Source: CAZTTH01 sp964615975 (GTDB taxonomy: Bacteria; Verrucomicrobiota; Lentisphaeria; JABSQK01; JAJFLO01). Taken from it: a DNA stretch of 64,000 nt. Positions 48,954-58,251 of the stretch are shown here, piece after piece. The DNA is taken from the NCBI GenBank assembly GCA_964615975.1, contig CAZTTH010000009.1, positions 1 through 64,000 on the forward strand, read 5' to 3'. Position 1 is the first letter of the stretch. Each line of letters opens with the position of its first letter. Both the position numbers and the translations under genes were made by a program. Under the pieces are notes generated by a model that searched no databases, was not told the origin of the DNA, and worked only from the letters and a program-made list of their open reading frames with translations.

Positions 48954-48987
48954 CCCCAATACGAAAATTCGTGTATTCGTATTGGGG
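48954..48987. other. 34-bp perfect hairpin downstream of the small ribosomal gene
   Basis: CCCCAATACGAA (48954-48965) and TTCGTATTGGGG (48976-48987) pair over 12 bp around a 10-nt loop. It lies 22 bp beyond the stop of the minus-strand gene at 49009. No T tract, so it may be a terminator or RNA-stabilising hairpin. Confidence 0.6.
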
Positions 48988-49008
48988 ATAAATCGGCAGG
49001 TGAAAGTT

Positions 49009-49098
49009 TTATTTTTTCTTATGACGCATTGCCTTGCGGCGTTTGCGACGCTTATGGCTGGCAATTTTTGTTCTTCTTTTCTTGACCAAACTACCCAT
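49009..49098 (-). CDS. 29-aa basic protein of the AURKAIP1/COX24 (bS22/mS38-like) family
   Basis: Translates to a 29-residue chain, MGSLVKKRRTKI with 17 Lys/Arg among 29 residues, ending RHKKK. The MGSxxKKRR start and the run of basic residues match the short bacterial members of the AURKAIP1/COX24 domain, of which mycobacterial bS22 and mitochondrial mS38 are known small-subunit ribosomal proteins. The ribosome site AGAGGA sits about 9 nt before the ATG. Too short for usual gene finding. Identification rests on motif resemblance. Confidence 0.75.
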   Translation of the reverse strand: MGSLVKKRRTKIASHKRRKRRKAMRHKKK

Positions 49099-49369
49099 AT
49101 TCGCATTGTCCTCTTTCTACTGATGTCTGTATCTATTAATGTAATAGCCGGTCGTCGTATCTGCGATTTGAGTCGGGGATGAACCAATGAAATCAATTAC
49201 GCTTAACCGCAAAAACGATTAGATAATGCCTGCCCGTTGCAGCATCAATTTCCCCGGCATGCCAAATTGACTATGACGTTGGCAAATGAAGGTTTATAAT
49301 ATAGTCATGTCTATTCACAAGGAAAGCACTGTCCCATAATTTATATTAGAGAGTAAATTTTTTAATCGA

Positions 49370-50197
49370 ATGTCCCTCCTTTTTGATAAATTGGGTATAC
49401 TTGCTGGTCGCGGAGTTTACCCCAGAATGATCGCTGAATCCGCCCGCAAACAAGGTGTCAAGCATATTGGTGTGGGCGCCATTCTGGGAGATGCAGATCC
49501 GAGCATCGCTTCGGTGGTCGATTCCATCGAATGGATATATGCCGGACAGTTGAACAAAGGCATAAATTTTTTTAGAAATTTGGCTATTGGCCATGTGATT
49601 TTCGCCGGTCAAATTAAGCCCACACGTTTGTTTGACGATTTGCGGCCGGATTGGCGGGCAATGAAATTATTAGTCAAACTACGGCGCAAAAACGCGGAAT
49701 CGATCTTTTCCGCGGTTGCCGCCGAATTTCAAAAGGATGGAATTACCATACTCCCTGCGTCCATGTTTTTAGAAGATCAACTCGCGACATCCGGGATAAT
49801 CGGAAAAATCAAACCTTCGAGGAACCAAATCTCCGACATGATATTGGGGAGAGATATTGCCCGCGAAATCAGTCGGTTGAATATTGGTCAAACCGTGGTT
49901 ATAAAAAATGGCTCGGTCTTAGCCGTGGAAGCATTTGAAGGGACGGATAAAACGATCATTCGCGGCGGCGAAATCGGGCAGGGTGGGGTTGCGGTTATCA
50001 AAGTCGCGAAACCGCAACAGGATGTGCGTTTCGATCTTCCCTGTATTGGCCTTCGCACTGTGGAATCGCTGATACAAGCACGCGCAAAAATCCTGGCAGT
50101 TCAGGCCGGTAAAACCCTGCTTCTAGATAAAACCGCAGTGATTGCCGCACTTGATGCCGCTAAAATCGCACTTGTGGGTATAGATATTCTGGATTGA
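49370..50197 (+). CDS. lpxI: UDP-2,3-diacylglucosamine pyrophosphatase LpxI
   Basis: 275 aa, the family length (DUF1009). It hydrolyses UDP-2,3-diacylglucosamine to lipid X in lipid A synthesis, replacing LpxH. Features: GILAGRGVYPRMIAESARKQG at the N-terminus, a central linker, and the C-terminal catalytic domain with VAVEAFEGTDKTIIRGGE and DLPCIGLRTVESL. It supports a lipid A outer membrane. Start ATG 49370. Confidence 0.95.
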   Translation: MSLLFDKLGILAGRGVYPRMIAESARKQGVKHIGVGAILGDADPSIASVVDSIEWIYAGQLNKGINFFRNLAIGHVIFAGQIKPTRLFDDLRPDWRAMKLLVKLRRKNAESIFSAVAAEFQKDGITILPASMFLEDQLATSGIIGKIKPSRNQISDMILGRDIAREISRLNIGQTVVIKNGSVLAVEAFEGTDKTIIRGGEIGQGGVAVIKVAKPQQDVRFDLPCIGLRTVESLIQARAKILAVQAGKTLLLDKTAVIAALDAAKIALVGIDILD

Positions 50198-50622
50198 ACC
50201 TGAAACGATGCGAATTTTAAGGCATAAGATTGAAAAATCATTGCAAGGGAGAATATCTGAGTCCCACAAATTCTGGAGAAGAGTCAATATTTTTTGATTC
50301 ATGATGCGCTATATCAACATGGAGAAACCGGTTATTCATTGGCAATCAACTAATTGTGAAATTGCCAATGTTGCAGTCATGGTGGGACTTTGGTGTGGCA
50401 AAATAGAATCGGTCGCTGATTCTATGGAATTTATTGCTTCCATTGAGACGGTGTGGTCATCCCCTGTCACGTACAGAAATAATTGCCTCATTTCGGAGTC
50501 TGAAAAACCACTGGAAATCGCCGTTTTATTTATGGGAAACGTATCTTTATTTTGAATTATTGGTAACTATCGGCAATGATCATGGATAACAAATCAATCT
50601 TCCTTGGTTTTGGATTCCACGC
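50198..50622. other. 425-bp intergenic region
   Basis: Between lpxI (plus) and the degP-type gene (minus, converging). An 84-codon frame at 50301-50555 has no family resemblance or clear ribosome site, so I do not call it a gene. No repeat or RNA recognised; terminators expected here were not evident. Confidence 0.4.
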
Positions 50623-52032
50623 TTAGAGTGAAACATCCAGTATATACCGATGGAGGAAGATATGACCGGAATTCGATTGGATTCGATCGACCACGTATTG
50701 GACAATATCCTGATTGGTTGTATCAATCAAGGCGCGTCCCAAATCATCGAAATCGGCAATCGGCACTTCACCAATTTGCTTGATCACATCTCCCCGTTGC
50801 ACTCCGCGACGAGCAAGAACGCTTCCCTCACCAACCTTGCTGACAACCAATCCACGGCTGTAAGGCAATCCCAATGCTTCGGCAAGATTGCTATTCAATA
50901 ATTGTAATTCGACTTTCAATTTTATTTTGGCCAATTCCTCCCCGCTTAATTTTGGCACTGCTTCGATCGCAAAAGAGATGATGCGGTTGTCAGACAATTG
51001 GAGCTTGACTGGATCCCCTGCTTTCATTTGCCACAACAAACGGCCAACTTCAATTGCATGGGTCACGGGTATGTCATTTACCGATTTGATAATTTCGCCT
51101 TCTTTCAAACCAGATTTTTGCGCCGCACTGTCGGGTGTGATTTGCTTGATACTGACCAGAATTTGCCCCTCAGGTGTTTTCACGGTTTCAGGGAAAAAAC
51201 CACACGAGTTCATCCCAAAACATGAAGGCACCAGCCACACGCTCAGCACTTCTTCAATGCGTTTTAGCGGTATCGCAAAACCGATGCCTTCAGCGTCATC
51301 ATGAATGGCAAGATTTATACCGATTAACTGCCCATCGGCATTGATGAGTGGACCGCCGCTATTCCCGGGATTGATCGCTGCATCGGTTTGCAATATATCA
51401 TCAAAAAGGACATCGCCTTCGTATACCACTTTACGCCCCTTGGCACTCAACACTCCTTCAGTCACACTATGTCCCAAACCATAGGGGTTGCCTACAGAGA
51501 TGACCCTTTCCCCCAGGAGAAGGTCATCCGGTGCCGCAAAATCTATCGCCTGCAAATTCAATTTGCGGTCAAAGTCAACCAACATGATTAGCGCCAGGTC
51601 ATTGGCTTCATCAGTGGCAATTGGTTTCGCTTCATAATTCGCACCATCAGCCAGATTCACGATGATTTTGGACGCTTTCTGGATCACGTGATTGTTGGTC
51701 ACAATCAACCCCCGGCTATCAACTACAACTCCGCTTCCCAACGAATTGGTTTTATACGTTTTTTCCTGATAACCAAAAAAGCGATTGAAGACTTCCGCGA
51801 ACGGATCATTTCGTCGATAGCGTGGAAATCGTTGTGTGACCACGCGTTCAGTACTAATATTTACAACTGAAGGCAGGACTTTTGCGACTGCCAGCACGGT
51901 GGGAGTAATTCTTTGAGATTCATGAGTGGTATGATCATCCGCCATCAACTTATCAGGTGAAATAACGCTGATTATCACCAGACAGAAGCTGATTTTTCTC
52001 AGGAGTTGAATTAAACTATGATCTGTGTGCAT
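50623..52032 (-). CDS. DegP/HtrA-type periplasmic serine protease
   Basis: 469 aa. Signal peptide (residues 10-31) then a trypsin-like domain with the complete triad H115 (TNNHV), D145 (ANDLAL) and S225 (GNSGGP). Two PDZ domains follow (about 275-355 and 370-460), the layout of DegP/DegQ/MucD. Works in periplasmic protein quality control, fitting the outer membrane assembly genes nearby. ATG start 52032, divergent from the DUF2851 gene. Confidence 0.95.
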   Translation of the reverse strand: MHTDHSLIQLLRKISFCLVIISVISPDKLMADDHTTHESQRITPTVLAVAKVLPSVVNISTERVVTQRFPRYRRNDPFAEVFNRFFGYQEKTYKTNSLGSGVVVDSRGLIVTNNHVIQKASKIIVNLADGANYEAKPIATDEANDLALIMLVDFDRKLNLQAIDFAAPDDLLLGERVISVGNPYGLGHSVTEGVLSAKGRKVVYEGDVLFDDILQTDAAINPGNSGGPLINADGQLIGINLAIHDDAEGIGFAIPLKRIEEVLSVWLVPSCFGMNSCGFFPETVKTPEGQILVSIKQITPDSAAQKSGLKEGEIIKSVNDIPVTHAIEVGRLLWQMKAGDPVKLQLSDNRIISFAIEAVPKLSGEELAKIKLKVELQLLNSNLAEALGLPYSRGLVVSKVGEGSVLARRGVQRGDVIKQIGEVPIADFDDLGRALIDTTNQDIVQYVVDRIQSNSGHIFLHRYILDVSL

Positions 52033-52275
52033 GAGTTGTCTTTATCCTTAGAATGGAATTGTTTTGTTACGTTATATTAAAGCGCTAGTCAATTCATGAT
52101 CACTGGTACAATATTCAAGATGACAGTTCATTTCGAGTATCGATAAATCTGATCCATCTTCTGACGCTGGAACAGATTATGGTATAGATTCATAAAAAAG
52201 ATTAAAAGTTTCTTGGCAGGATAAAATTTACCCATTCCCCGATTTTCTAGGGGCAAACAGAATTATCAGTAAATT

Positions 52276-53643
52276 ATGCCATCAATCAATCAATTTTACC
52301 AACAGTTAGTAACTCAGGGGTTTTTCATATTTGAGGAGAAAGAACCATATTTTCAAGAGCATTTTTTGCAAGTACTGTGGAATGAACAATGGTTAGCGAC
52401 AGAGTTAAGAACAGAAAAGGGGCAGATCCTAAAAGTCCTTCACCCGGGGATCTGGAATGTCGCCGCTGGCCCCGACTTCAATGATGCCCGTGTCATCATC
52501 GATCATAAAACGAGAAGTGGATGCATAGAAATTCATTTTCGCCCTGAAGACTGGCGAAAACACCGCCATCACATTAATCAGGATTATGACCAGGTAATTC
52601 TGCATGTTGTCTGGCATAATCCCGATGCACTTACAGAGTGTCCGACCGGAGTGCCAATTTTTAATTTAAGCACTCATCTCAGGGGTAAAGTAAAAGACAT
52701 GATCAATAAAATCGATTTTGTTTCTTATCCCTATGCCCAAAAAGTCAAACCAGGGCAATACTCCACCTGGATCAATTCACTGAACAATGATCAAATATCC
52801 GATATCATGCAGTCATCTGGGATAATGCGAATACTGGCGAAGGGTGAGCAATTGGCACTAGAAATTACCGCCCTGGGATTAGAGGAGGCTGGATATCGTC
52901 GATTTTTAGCAGGAATGGGATATAAGCACAATCAGGATGGATTTAGCGAATTGGCGGAACAAATCCCCTTGACCGATTTATCTACTCACAATGCAACTAC
53001 CGCATTGGCATTAATGCTCGGTAGTGCCGGACTTTTGCCTGATCCCAGCCGCTGTCAAATTCTCCCAGAATATCACCGTTGGCTGCATGAACTGTGGGAT
53101 GCATGGTGGCCTATTCGCACCCACTATCATCAAATATCGTGGCGTCGACATCAGCTTCGCCCGTTTAATTCCCCCGAACGGCGAATTATCGCGGCACACT
53201 TTGTTCTACGGAAAAACAATTATGAACTGGCCAAGAATATTCTGCGAATTATGGACACATGGGAAACTCCGGAAGTGGGATTAGGTTTATTAAAAGAGAT
53301 TTTCATGCCGGATTATGATCATCAACTGGATAGGTTTTTACATTTTCAGAAGCAGTTGTCGAAACCAATTATTTTGTTGGGAAAAGATCGCATTAATGAT
53401 TTGATTGTGAATTTCGCTATCCCATTATTTTTTGCCTATAGTTTCCTCGAAAAGTCTCCTGAACATTGTGCGCGCGGCAAGAAATTATTGCAGCGAATAC
53501 CTAAACTTCAGGATAATCGACGATTCAAGGTGGCAGCCCACCGACTTTTTATCCCGCCGGGCAGGGGAAAAGAAGTTATTAATAACGCTTGCGCACAACA
53601 AGGTTTGCTGTATTTATATCAACGTTGCGGAGAGATAAAATAA
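52276..53643 (+). CDS. DUF2851-family protein
   Basis: 455 aa, the size of DUF2851 proteins. Typical features are the early E-x-x-L-Q-x-L-W motif (EHFLQVLWNEQW), GIWNVAAGPDFNDARV, and GCIEIHFRPEDWRKH; a restriction endonuclease-like fold has been suggested from similar D-x-N/E-I-H positions, but I cannot confirm this. The C-terminal part is helical. The function of the family is unknown. It is followed, 110 bp away, by a phosphoesterase gene. Confidence 0.9.
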   Translation: MPSINQFYQQLVTQGFFIFEEKEPYFQEHFLQVLWNEQWLATELRTEKGQILKVLHPGIWNVAAGPDFNDARVIIDHKTRSGCIEIHFRPEDWRKHRHHINQDYDQVILHVVWHNPDALTECPTGVPIFNLSTHLRGKVKDMINKIDFVSYPYAQKVKPGQYSTWINSLNNDQISDIMQSSGIMRILAKGEQLALEITALGLEEAGYRRFLAGMGYKHNQDGFSELAEQIPLTDLSTHNATTALALMLGSAGLLPDPSRCQILPEYHRWLHELWDAWWPIRTHYHQISWRRHQLRPFNSPERRIIAAHFVLRKNNYELAKNILRIMDTWETPEVGLGLLKEIFMPDYDHQLDRFLHFQKQLSKPIILLGKDRINDLIVNFAIPLFFAYSFLEKSPEHCARGKKLLQRIPKLQDNRRFKVAAHRLFIPPGRGKEVINNACAQQGLLYLYQRCGEIK

Positions 53644-53753
53644 ATCTTTTTCTTGATTTATTTATGGAAATCTGATTAAAACTTATTACTATGTGGCTAT
53701 TGGAAATATTATAGTCTAAACCAGATTGTTAGCTTGAAATAGGAATATAAGCC

Positions 53754-54479
53754 ATGAAATACGCTGTTTTTGGTGATGTACATGCAAATTTAGAAGCACT
53801 GAACACGGTTTTAGAAGAATGTAAGAAGTTAGGTGCTGAGAGTTACCTCTGTATCGGTGATCTGGTCGGTTACAATGCCAATCCCAGCGAATGCCTCAAC
53901 ATTATTCGTGATCTTCCGTTGGCAGGGGTCGTCATGGGCAACCACGATGAACAAGCAGCGGAAGATACAGATCTAGCGGGATTCAACGCACAAGCCGCCA
54001 TGGCCATTGAATGGACTCGCAATAATCTTTCAGACGAACAACGCGTCTGGCTGAAGCGGTTGCGCCTGACCATGCAAATCGGTAAGATTACCATCGTTCA
54101 TGCATCGCTGGATTCACCCAAGCGTTGGGGCTATATCTTCGACAAACTTTCAGCCGGCGCCAGTTTTAGTTATCAATTTTCACAAATCTGCTTCTGCGGG
54201 CATTCCCATGTGCCCCTGGCCTTCGAAAAATTTGGCACGATTCAAGGTGGCAAATATAGTGAAATTAAAATCCAGGCAGGTCATAAATACCTGATTAATG
54301 TCGGCAGCGTCGGTCAACCACGCGATGGCGATTGGCGGGCTGCGTTTGTGATTTATGATACGGATAAGAACCTGGTAACTCTATACCGAATTCCCTACGA
54401 CATAAAAACCGCTCAGGAAAAAATCATTAAAGCAGGCTTGCCGGAACGGCTTGCGTTGCGACTTGAAAAAGGCGCGTAA
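53754..54479 (+). CDS. Calcineurin-like metallophosphoesterase
   Basis: 241 aa. Two-metal site motifs in order: GDVHAN (8-13), GDLVGYN (about 36-42), GNHDE (about 62-66), VHAS and GHSHVP (about 143-148). This is the MJ0936/YfcE-like subtype with a helical insertion around AAMAIEWTR. Substrate unknown; family members act on phosphodiesters. It ends 2 bp before the heptosyltransferase gene, so they share a transcript. Confidence 0.93.
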   Translation: MKYAVFGDVHANLEALNTVLEECKKLGAESYLCIGDLVGYNANPSECLNIIRDLPLAGVVMGNHDEQAAEDTDLAGFNAQAAMAIEWTRNNLSDEQRVWLKRLRLTMQIGKITIVHASLDSPKRWGYIFDKLSAGASFSYQFSQICFCGHSHVPLAFEKFGTIQGGKYSEIKIQAGHKYLINVGSVGQPRDGDWRAAFVIYDTDKNLVTLYRIPYDIKTAQEKIIKAGLPERLALRLEKGA

Positions 54480-54481
54480 GA

Positions 54482-55515
54482 GTGAAAATATTGATCGTCA
54501 AACCGAGCAGCCTCGGCGATCTCATTCATACCCTGCCGGCGGTGCGGATCATTCGCGAAAATTTCCCGGATGCACACATTAACTGGTTATTATTTTCGCA
54601 ATTTAAGCCGTTGGGAGATTTGTTTTCCGACATCGATAAATGCTATTATTGCCCGCGCCAGGAGTGGTATTCATTATCAAAACTGTTCCATTGGTACCGT
54701 TGCATCCAAGAGTTGCGTTCACAATATTTCGATTATGTCCTCGATTTTCAGGGGTTGTTGCGCAGCGGATTGATCTCCGCACTTGTGCCTGCCGGGAAAC
54801 GCATTGGCTTTGCTGACGCACGCGAAAATGCCGGGCGTTTCTACGATCAGAAAATCACCATTCCTCCTTACATCACCCATGCCGTCGAACGCAATATTTT
54901 TTTGGTGAAGTCCGCCTTAAGTTGCGACGGCAGTTATCAACTACCTCAATTTAAAGTAAATCAAAACGCATTGACACAGGCGCAACGATTATTATCGGAT
55001 CATGGTCTTACTGGTGTTCCGAAATTATTGGCTATTACCCCTGCTTCACGCTGGCCAAGCAAATCTTGGCCTAGTTTTTTTTTGCTGAAATTATCACTCT
55101 GATTGAGCGAAATCAGCGCGGTCAAGTTGGCTTTTGTCTTTTGGGCACAGAACATGAACGTTCCATTGGTGAGCAGATTATCGCCATGCTTGAGACGCGG
55201 CAGAACGTGATTAACTTGATGGGCAAGACCGATTTGCCAGTCATGCTCGAAATTATCAAAATATCTCGGGCATTGATAACGAATGATAGTGGTCCCATGC
55301 ATTTGGCCGCCGCGTTGAATGTGCCGACCATTTCGTTCTTTGGCCCGACTGATCCGGATAAAACCGGTCCCTATGGCCCCATCCATAAAGTGTTTAGAAC
55401 CAAGGTGTCATGTGCCCCGTGCTTTCTCAGGCAGTGCCCCTTGCCCAAACAATTGTGTCGCGATGATGCTTTCAATCCCACGCTGGTCTCCGATTACCTT
55501 CTATCCGAATTGTGA
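54482..55515 (+). pseudogene. ADP-heptose:LPS heptosyltransferase with a frameshift
   Basis: GTG start at 54482. Two reading frames, 54482-55102 and the part to 55515, join at a run of nine T (55075-55083). With one T more (or two fewer) the frame continues into AEIITLIERNQRG and the full product is about 344 aa, the normal size of WaaF-type glycosyltransferases family 9. N-terminal KPSSLGDLIHTLP and C-terminal TNDSGPMHLAAALN with FFGPTDP are hallmarks. The frame break may be sequencing error, a real mutation, or transcriptional slippage. queG follows 3 bp later. Confidence 0.85.
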
Positions 55516-55518
55516 TTT

Positions 55519-56583
55519 ATGCAGGAATCAGATTCTTCAACCCCAACATTGCTTACAATAAAAAATGAGATACTTCTCTATGCGCGCGAGTTGGAATTTG
55601 ATTTAATTACCATTGCCAGCCCGGTATTGGATGCGAAACATCAGTCCGCTTTCACGCAATGGATCAAGGCAAAAAAGCATGGAGAGATGGACTATTTGGC
55701 GCGCCGCGTCCGTGAGCAAAAAACGATCTATTCTTTATTGCCTGAAGTTAAAAGCATTATCGTTTTGGGGACAAACTATTACCGTCGAGATGTGCATCGA
55801 AGAGGATTGGATGAGGGCGAAATCAGTCGATACGCTGCCACACGGGATTACCATAAAATTATCACGAAAAAACTTAAAAAACTCAGTCGATTCATTGCCG
55901 ATGAGTTTGGCGGTGAAACAAGGTACTATGTCGATACCGGTCCAATTCTAGAGCGCGCTTACGCGGAGAGTAGCGGCATGGGCTATATCGGGAGAAATAC
56001 CTGTATCATCAACGACATTTTCGGCTCGTGGATTTTTTTGGCGGAAGTGTTGACGACACTTTCACTTCCGTCCGATCATGAACCCATTAAAATCCATTGT
56101 GGTTCCTGTAGTCGCTGTTTAGATAGATGTCCGACTCGAGCAATCTCTCATGATTTTACAATCGATGCCCGGAAATGCATTTCTTATCTCACCATTGAAA
56201 ACAAGGGAGCGATTCCCAAAGAACTAAGAAAAGCAATGGGGGGCTGGCTTTTCGGGTGCGATATCTGCCAGGATGTTTGCCCCCATAACGGTCGCGCGAT
56301 AATGTCAGAATCTACTGATTTTACCACGACTCTTTCAAATGGGCGGTTCTTATCGTTGGAACAATTGTTGGCGATAAGAACAGACGCGGAATTTCTCCAA
56401 TTATTTGCCGGAACCCCGATGACACGAGCAAAAAGACGCGGGATGCTGCGGAATGCGTGTGTGGTCGCGGGAAATTCAGGGCAAATTAAACTGCTGTCAC
56501 TCTTAAGGCAAATTATCGAACATGAGGATGAAATGTTGGGTGAACATGCACAATGGGCGATCACGGAATTGGAACGGAATTAA
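55519..56583 (+). CDS. queG: Epoxyqueuosine reductase
   Basis: 354 aa. Last step of queuosine synthesis in tRNA. DTGP with the catalytic Asp140 is present. Two 4Fe-4S clusters: C194-x2-C197-x2-C200-x3-C204, and C220, C247-x2-C250-x3-C254 (FGCDICQDVCPHN). The C-terminal HEAT-like helices match QueG. It follows the heptosyltransferase gene by 3 bp. A cobalamin cofactor is used by the family. Confidence 0.96.
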   Translation: MQESDSSTPTLLTIKNEILLYARELEFDLITIASPVLDAKHQSAFTQWIKAKKHGEMDYLARRVREQKTIYSLLPEVKSIIVLGTNYYRRDVHRRGLDEGEISRYAATRDYHKIITKKLKKLSRFIADEFGGETRYYVDTGPILERAYAESSGMGYIGRNTCIINDIFGSWIFLAEVLTTLSLPSDHEPIKIHCGSCSRCLDRCPTRAISHDFTIDARKCISYLTIENKGAIPKELRKAMGGWLFGCDICQDVCPHNGRAIMSESTDFTTTLSNGRFLSLEQLLAIRTDAEFLQLFAGTPMTRAKRRGMLRNACVVAGNSGQIKLLSLLRQIIEHEDEMLGEHAQWAITELERN

Positions 56584-56670
56584 ATCTCTTTTATTTATTT
56601 TTGCAGGCATTAATCATTTTTGTTTCAAGTCAATGATACCATGATGATAAAAAATTAATTTTAGCATCAA

Positions 56671-56698
56671 TTGTATTCATCAAGCAGTCATGTAAAAT
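56671..56698 (+). promoter_or_regulatory. Putative sigma-70-like promoter of glnA
   Basis: TTGTAT (56671-56676) and TAAAAT (56693-56698) are separated by 16 bp, 83 bp before the glnA start codon. A ribosome site AGGAG (56768-56772) precedes the start by 9 nt. Weak evidence from sequence alone. Confidence 0.35.
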
Positions 56699-56781
56699 AG
56701 TTGCCTTAAATCTTTTGATTGCGTTCAAATCGACGTGGGCGTCGGTTGCAATCATTCACTTAAAATCAGGAGTTTTTATTT

Positions 56782-58197
56782 ATGTCACCCAAAGAATTGG
56801 TAAAGTTTATTAAAGACAAATCGATACGATTCATCGATTTCAAATTTCAGGATTTTCTCGGCACCTGGCAACATTTTAGTATTCCGATCCATCAATTCAG
56901 TGAAAGTACCTGCGAAGAAGGGGTGGGCTTTGATGGTTCGAGCATACGCGGTTGGCGAGCCATTAATGAAAGCGACATGCTGGTCATGCCCGATCCTGCC
57001 ACTGCCTTTATCGATCCTTTCATGGAGCCGCCCACCCTGTCCCTGATCTGTTCGATCTTGGATCCAATCACCAAACAACCCTATTCACGTGACCCTAGGA
57101 ACGTGGCACACAAATGTCAGGAGTTCATTAAATCCACCGGCATTGCAGATACGGCATATCTCGGACCAGAATTGGAGTTTTTCGTTTTTGATCAGGTACG
57201 CTTTGGTCAGGCATCGAATTATTCATTTTATGAACTGGACTCCAATGAAGGTATTTGGAATTCCGAAAAAGAAGGCGAATCACCCAATCTAGGGCATCGC
57301 CCACGTCATAAGGAAGGTTATTTTCCCGTCCCGCCTATGGATTCCTTGCAAAATCTTCGCGCTCAGATGGTTGAGTTATTGCATCACGTTGGTGTGGATG
57401 TGGAAGCCCATCATCATGAAGTGTCAACCGGGGGTCAGTGCGAGATTGACATGCGCTTTCAACCATTATTGCGTATGGCTGATCAAGTGATGATCTACAA
57501 GTATATAGTCAAGAATGTCGCCCATCGAAATGGGAAGACAGTTACCTTCATGCCCAAACCCTTATTTGGTGATAACGGCTCCGGGATGCATGTCCATTCC
57601 AGTTTATGGAAGAATGGCAAACCTTTGTTTGCCGGCAAGAAATATGCGGGATTGTCGGAAATGGCTTTGCATTATATCGGTGGCATACTCAAACATGCAC
57701 CAGCTCTACTGGGTATATGCGCTCCCACAACCAATTCCTATAAACGATTGGTCCCCGGATATGAAGCCCCGGTGAATCTGGCATATTCACAACGAAATCG
57801 CAGCGCCACCATGCGAATCCCGATGTACTCATCCAACCCCAAGTCCAAGCGAGTCGAATTTCGTTGTCCCGATCCCTCAACCAACCCACATTATGCTTTC
57901 GCTGCCATAGTAATGGCAGGCATCGATGGGATAATGAATCGGACAGATCCCGGATTGCCGATGGATAAGGATCTATACGATCTGGAACCGGAAGAAGCAG
58001 CAAAAATCACTCAGGTTCCCGGTTCATTGCCGGAATCATTGCAGGCATTGGAGGATGACCATGAATTTCTCCTCCGCGGCGATGTCTTTACCGAGGATAT
58101 CATTCAAACCTGGATTAAATATAAACGCGCGGTTGAGATTGATGCCTTAAGGCTTCGCCCTCATCCCTATGAGTTTTATATGTATTATGATTGTTAA
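56782..58197 (+). CDS. glnA: Glutamine synthetase type I
   Basis: 471 aa. Makes glutamine from glutamate, ammonia and ATP. GFDGSSIRGW, PELEFFVFD, the ATP-loop region and NGSGMHVHSS (as DNGSGMHVH) are all present. The C-terminal adenylylation-type Tyr399 is in DLYDLEPEE, so control by GlnE-like adenylyltransferase is possible. A strong hairpin follows at 58216. Preceded by a likely own promoter. Confidence 0.97.
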   Translation: MSPKELVKFIKDKSIRFIDFKFQDFLGTWQHFSIPIHQFSESTCEEGVGFDGSSIRGWRAINESDMLVMPDPATAFIDPFMEPPTLSLICSILDPITKQPYSRDPRNVAHKCQEFIKSTGIADTAYLGPELEFFVFDQVRFGQASNYSFYELDSNEGIWNSEKEGESPNLGHRPRHKEGYFPVPPMDSLQNLRAQMVELLHHVGVDVEAHHHEVSTGGQCEIDMRFQPLLRMADQVMIYKYIVKNVAHRNGKTVTFMPKPLFGDNGSGMHVHSSLWKNGKPLFAGKKYAGLSEMALHYIGGILKHAPALLGICAPTTNSYKRLVPGYEAPVNLAYSQRNRSATMRIPMYSSNPKSKRVEFRCPDPSTNPHYAFAAIVMAGIDGIMNRTDPGLPMDKDLYDLEPEEAAKITQVPGSLPESLQALEDDHEFLLRGDVFTEDIIQTWIKYKRAVEIDALRLRPHPYEFYMYYDC

Positions 58198-58215
58198 AAG
58201 CCGTTAATTTTTTAG

Positions 58216-58244
58216 GCGGACTAAAAACGGGGTTTTTAGTCCGC
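58216..58244. terminator. Bidirectional terminator hairpin after glnA
   Basis: GCGGACTAAAAAC (58216-58228) and GTTTTTAGTCCGC (58232-58244) give a perfect 13-bp stem with a 3-nt loop. It sits between two converging genes, 19 bp after glnA and 8 bp before the CDC123-like stop, with an A/T-rich flank. Confidence 0.8.
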
Positions 58245-58251
58245 TTGAAAA

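Noticed and set aside
48906..49196. N-terminal extension of the TPR protein (frame to 49196)
   Set aside because: It lacks signal features, covers the small ribosomal protein gene and a hairpin, and the clean signal peptide starts at 48905.
50301..50555. 84-codon plus-strand frame after lpxI
   Set aside because: No recognisable domain and no good start context.
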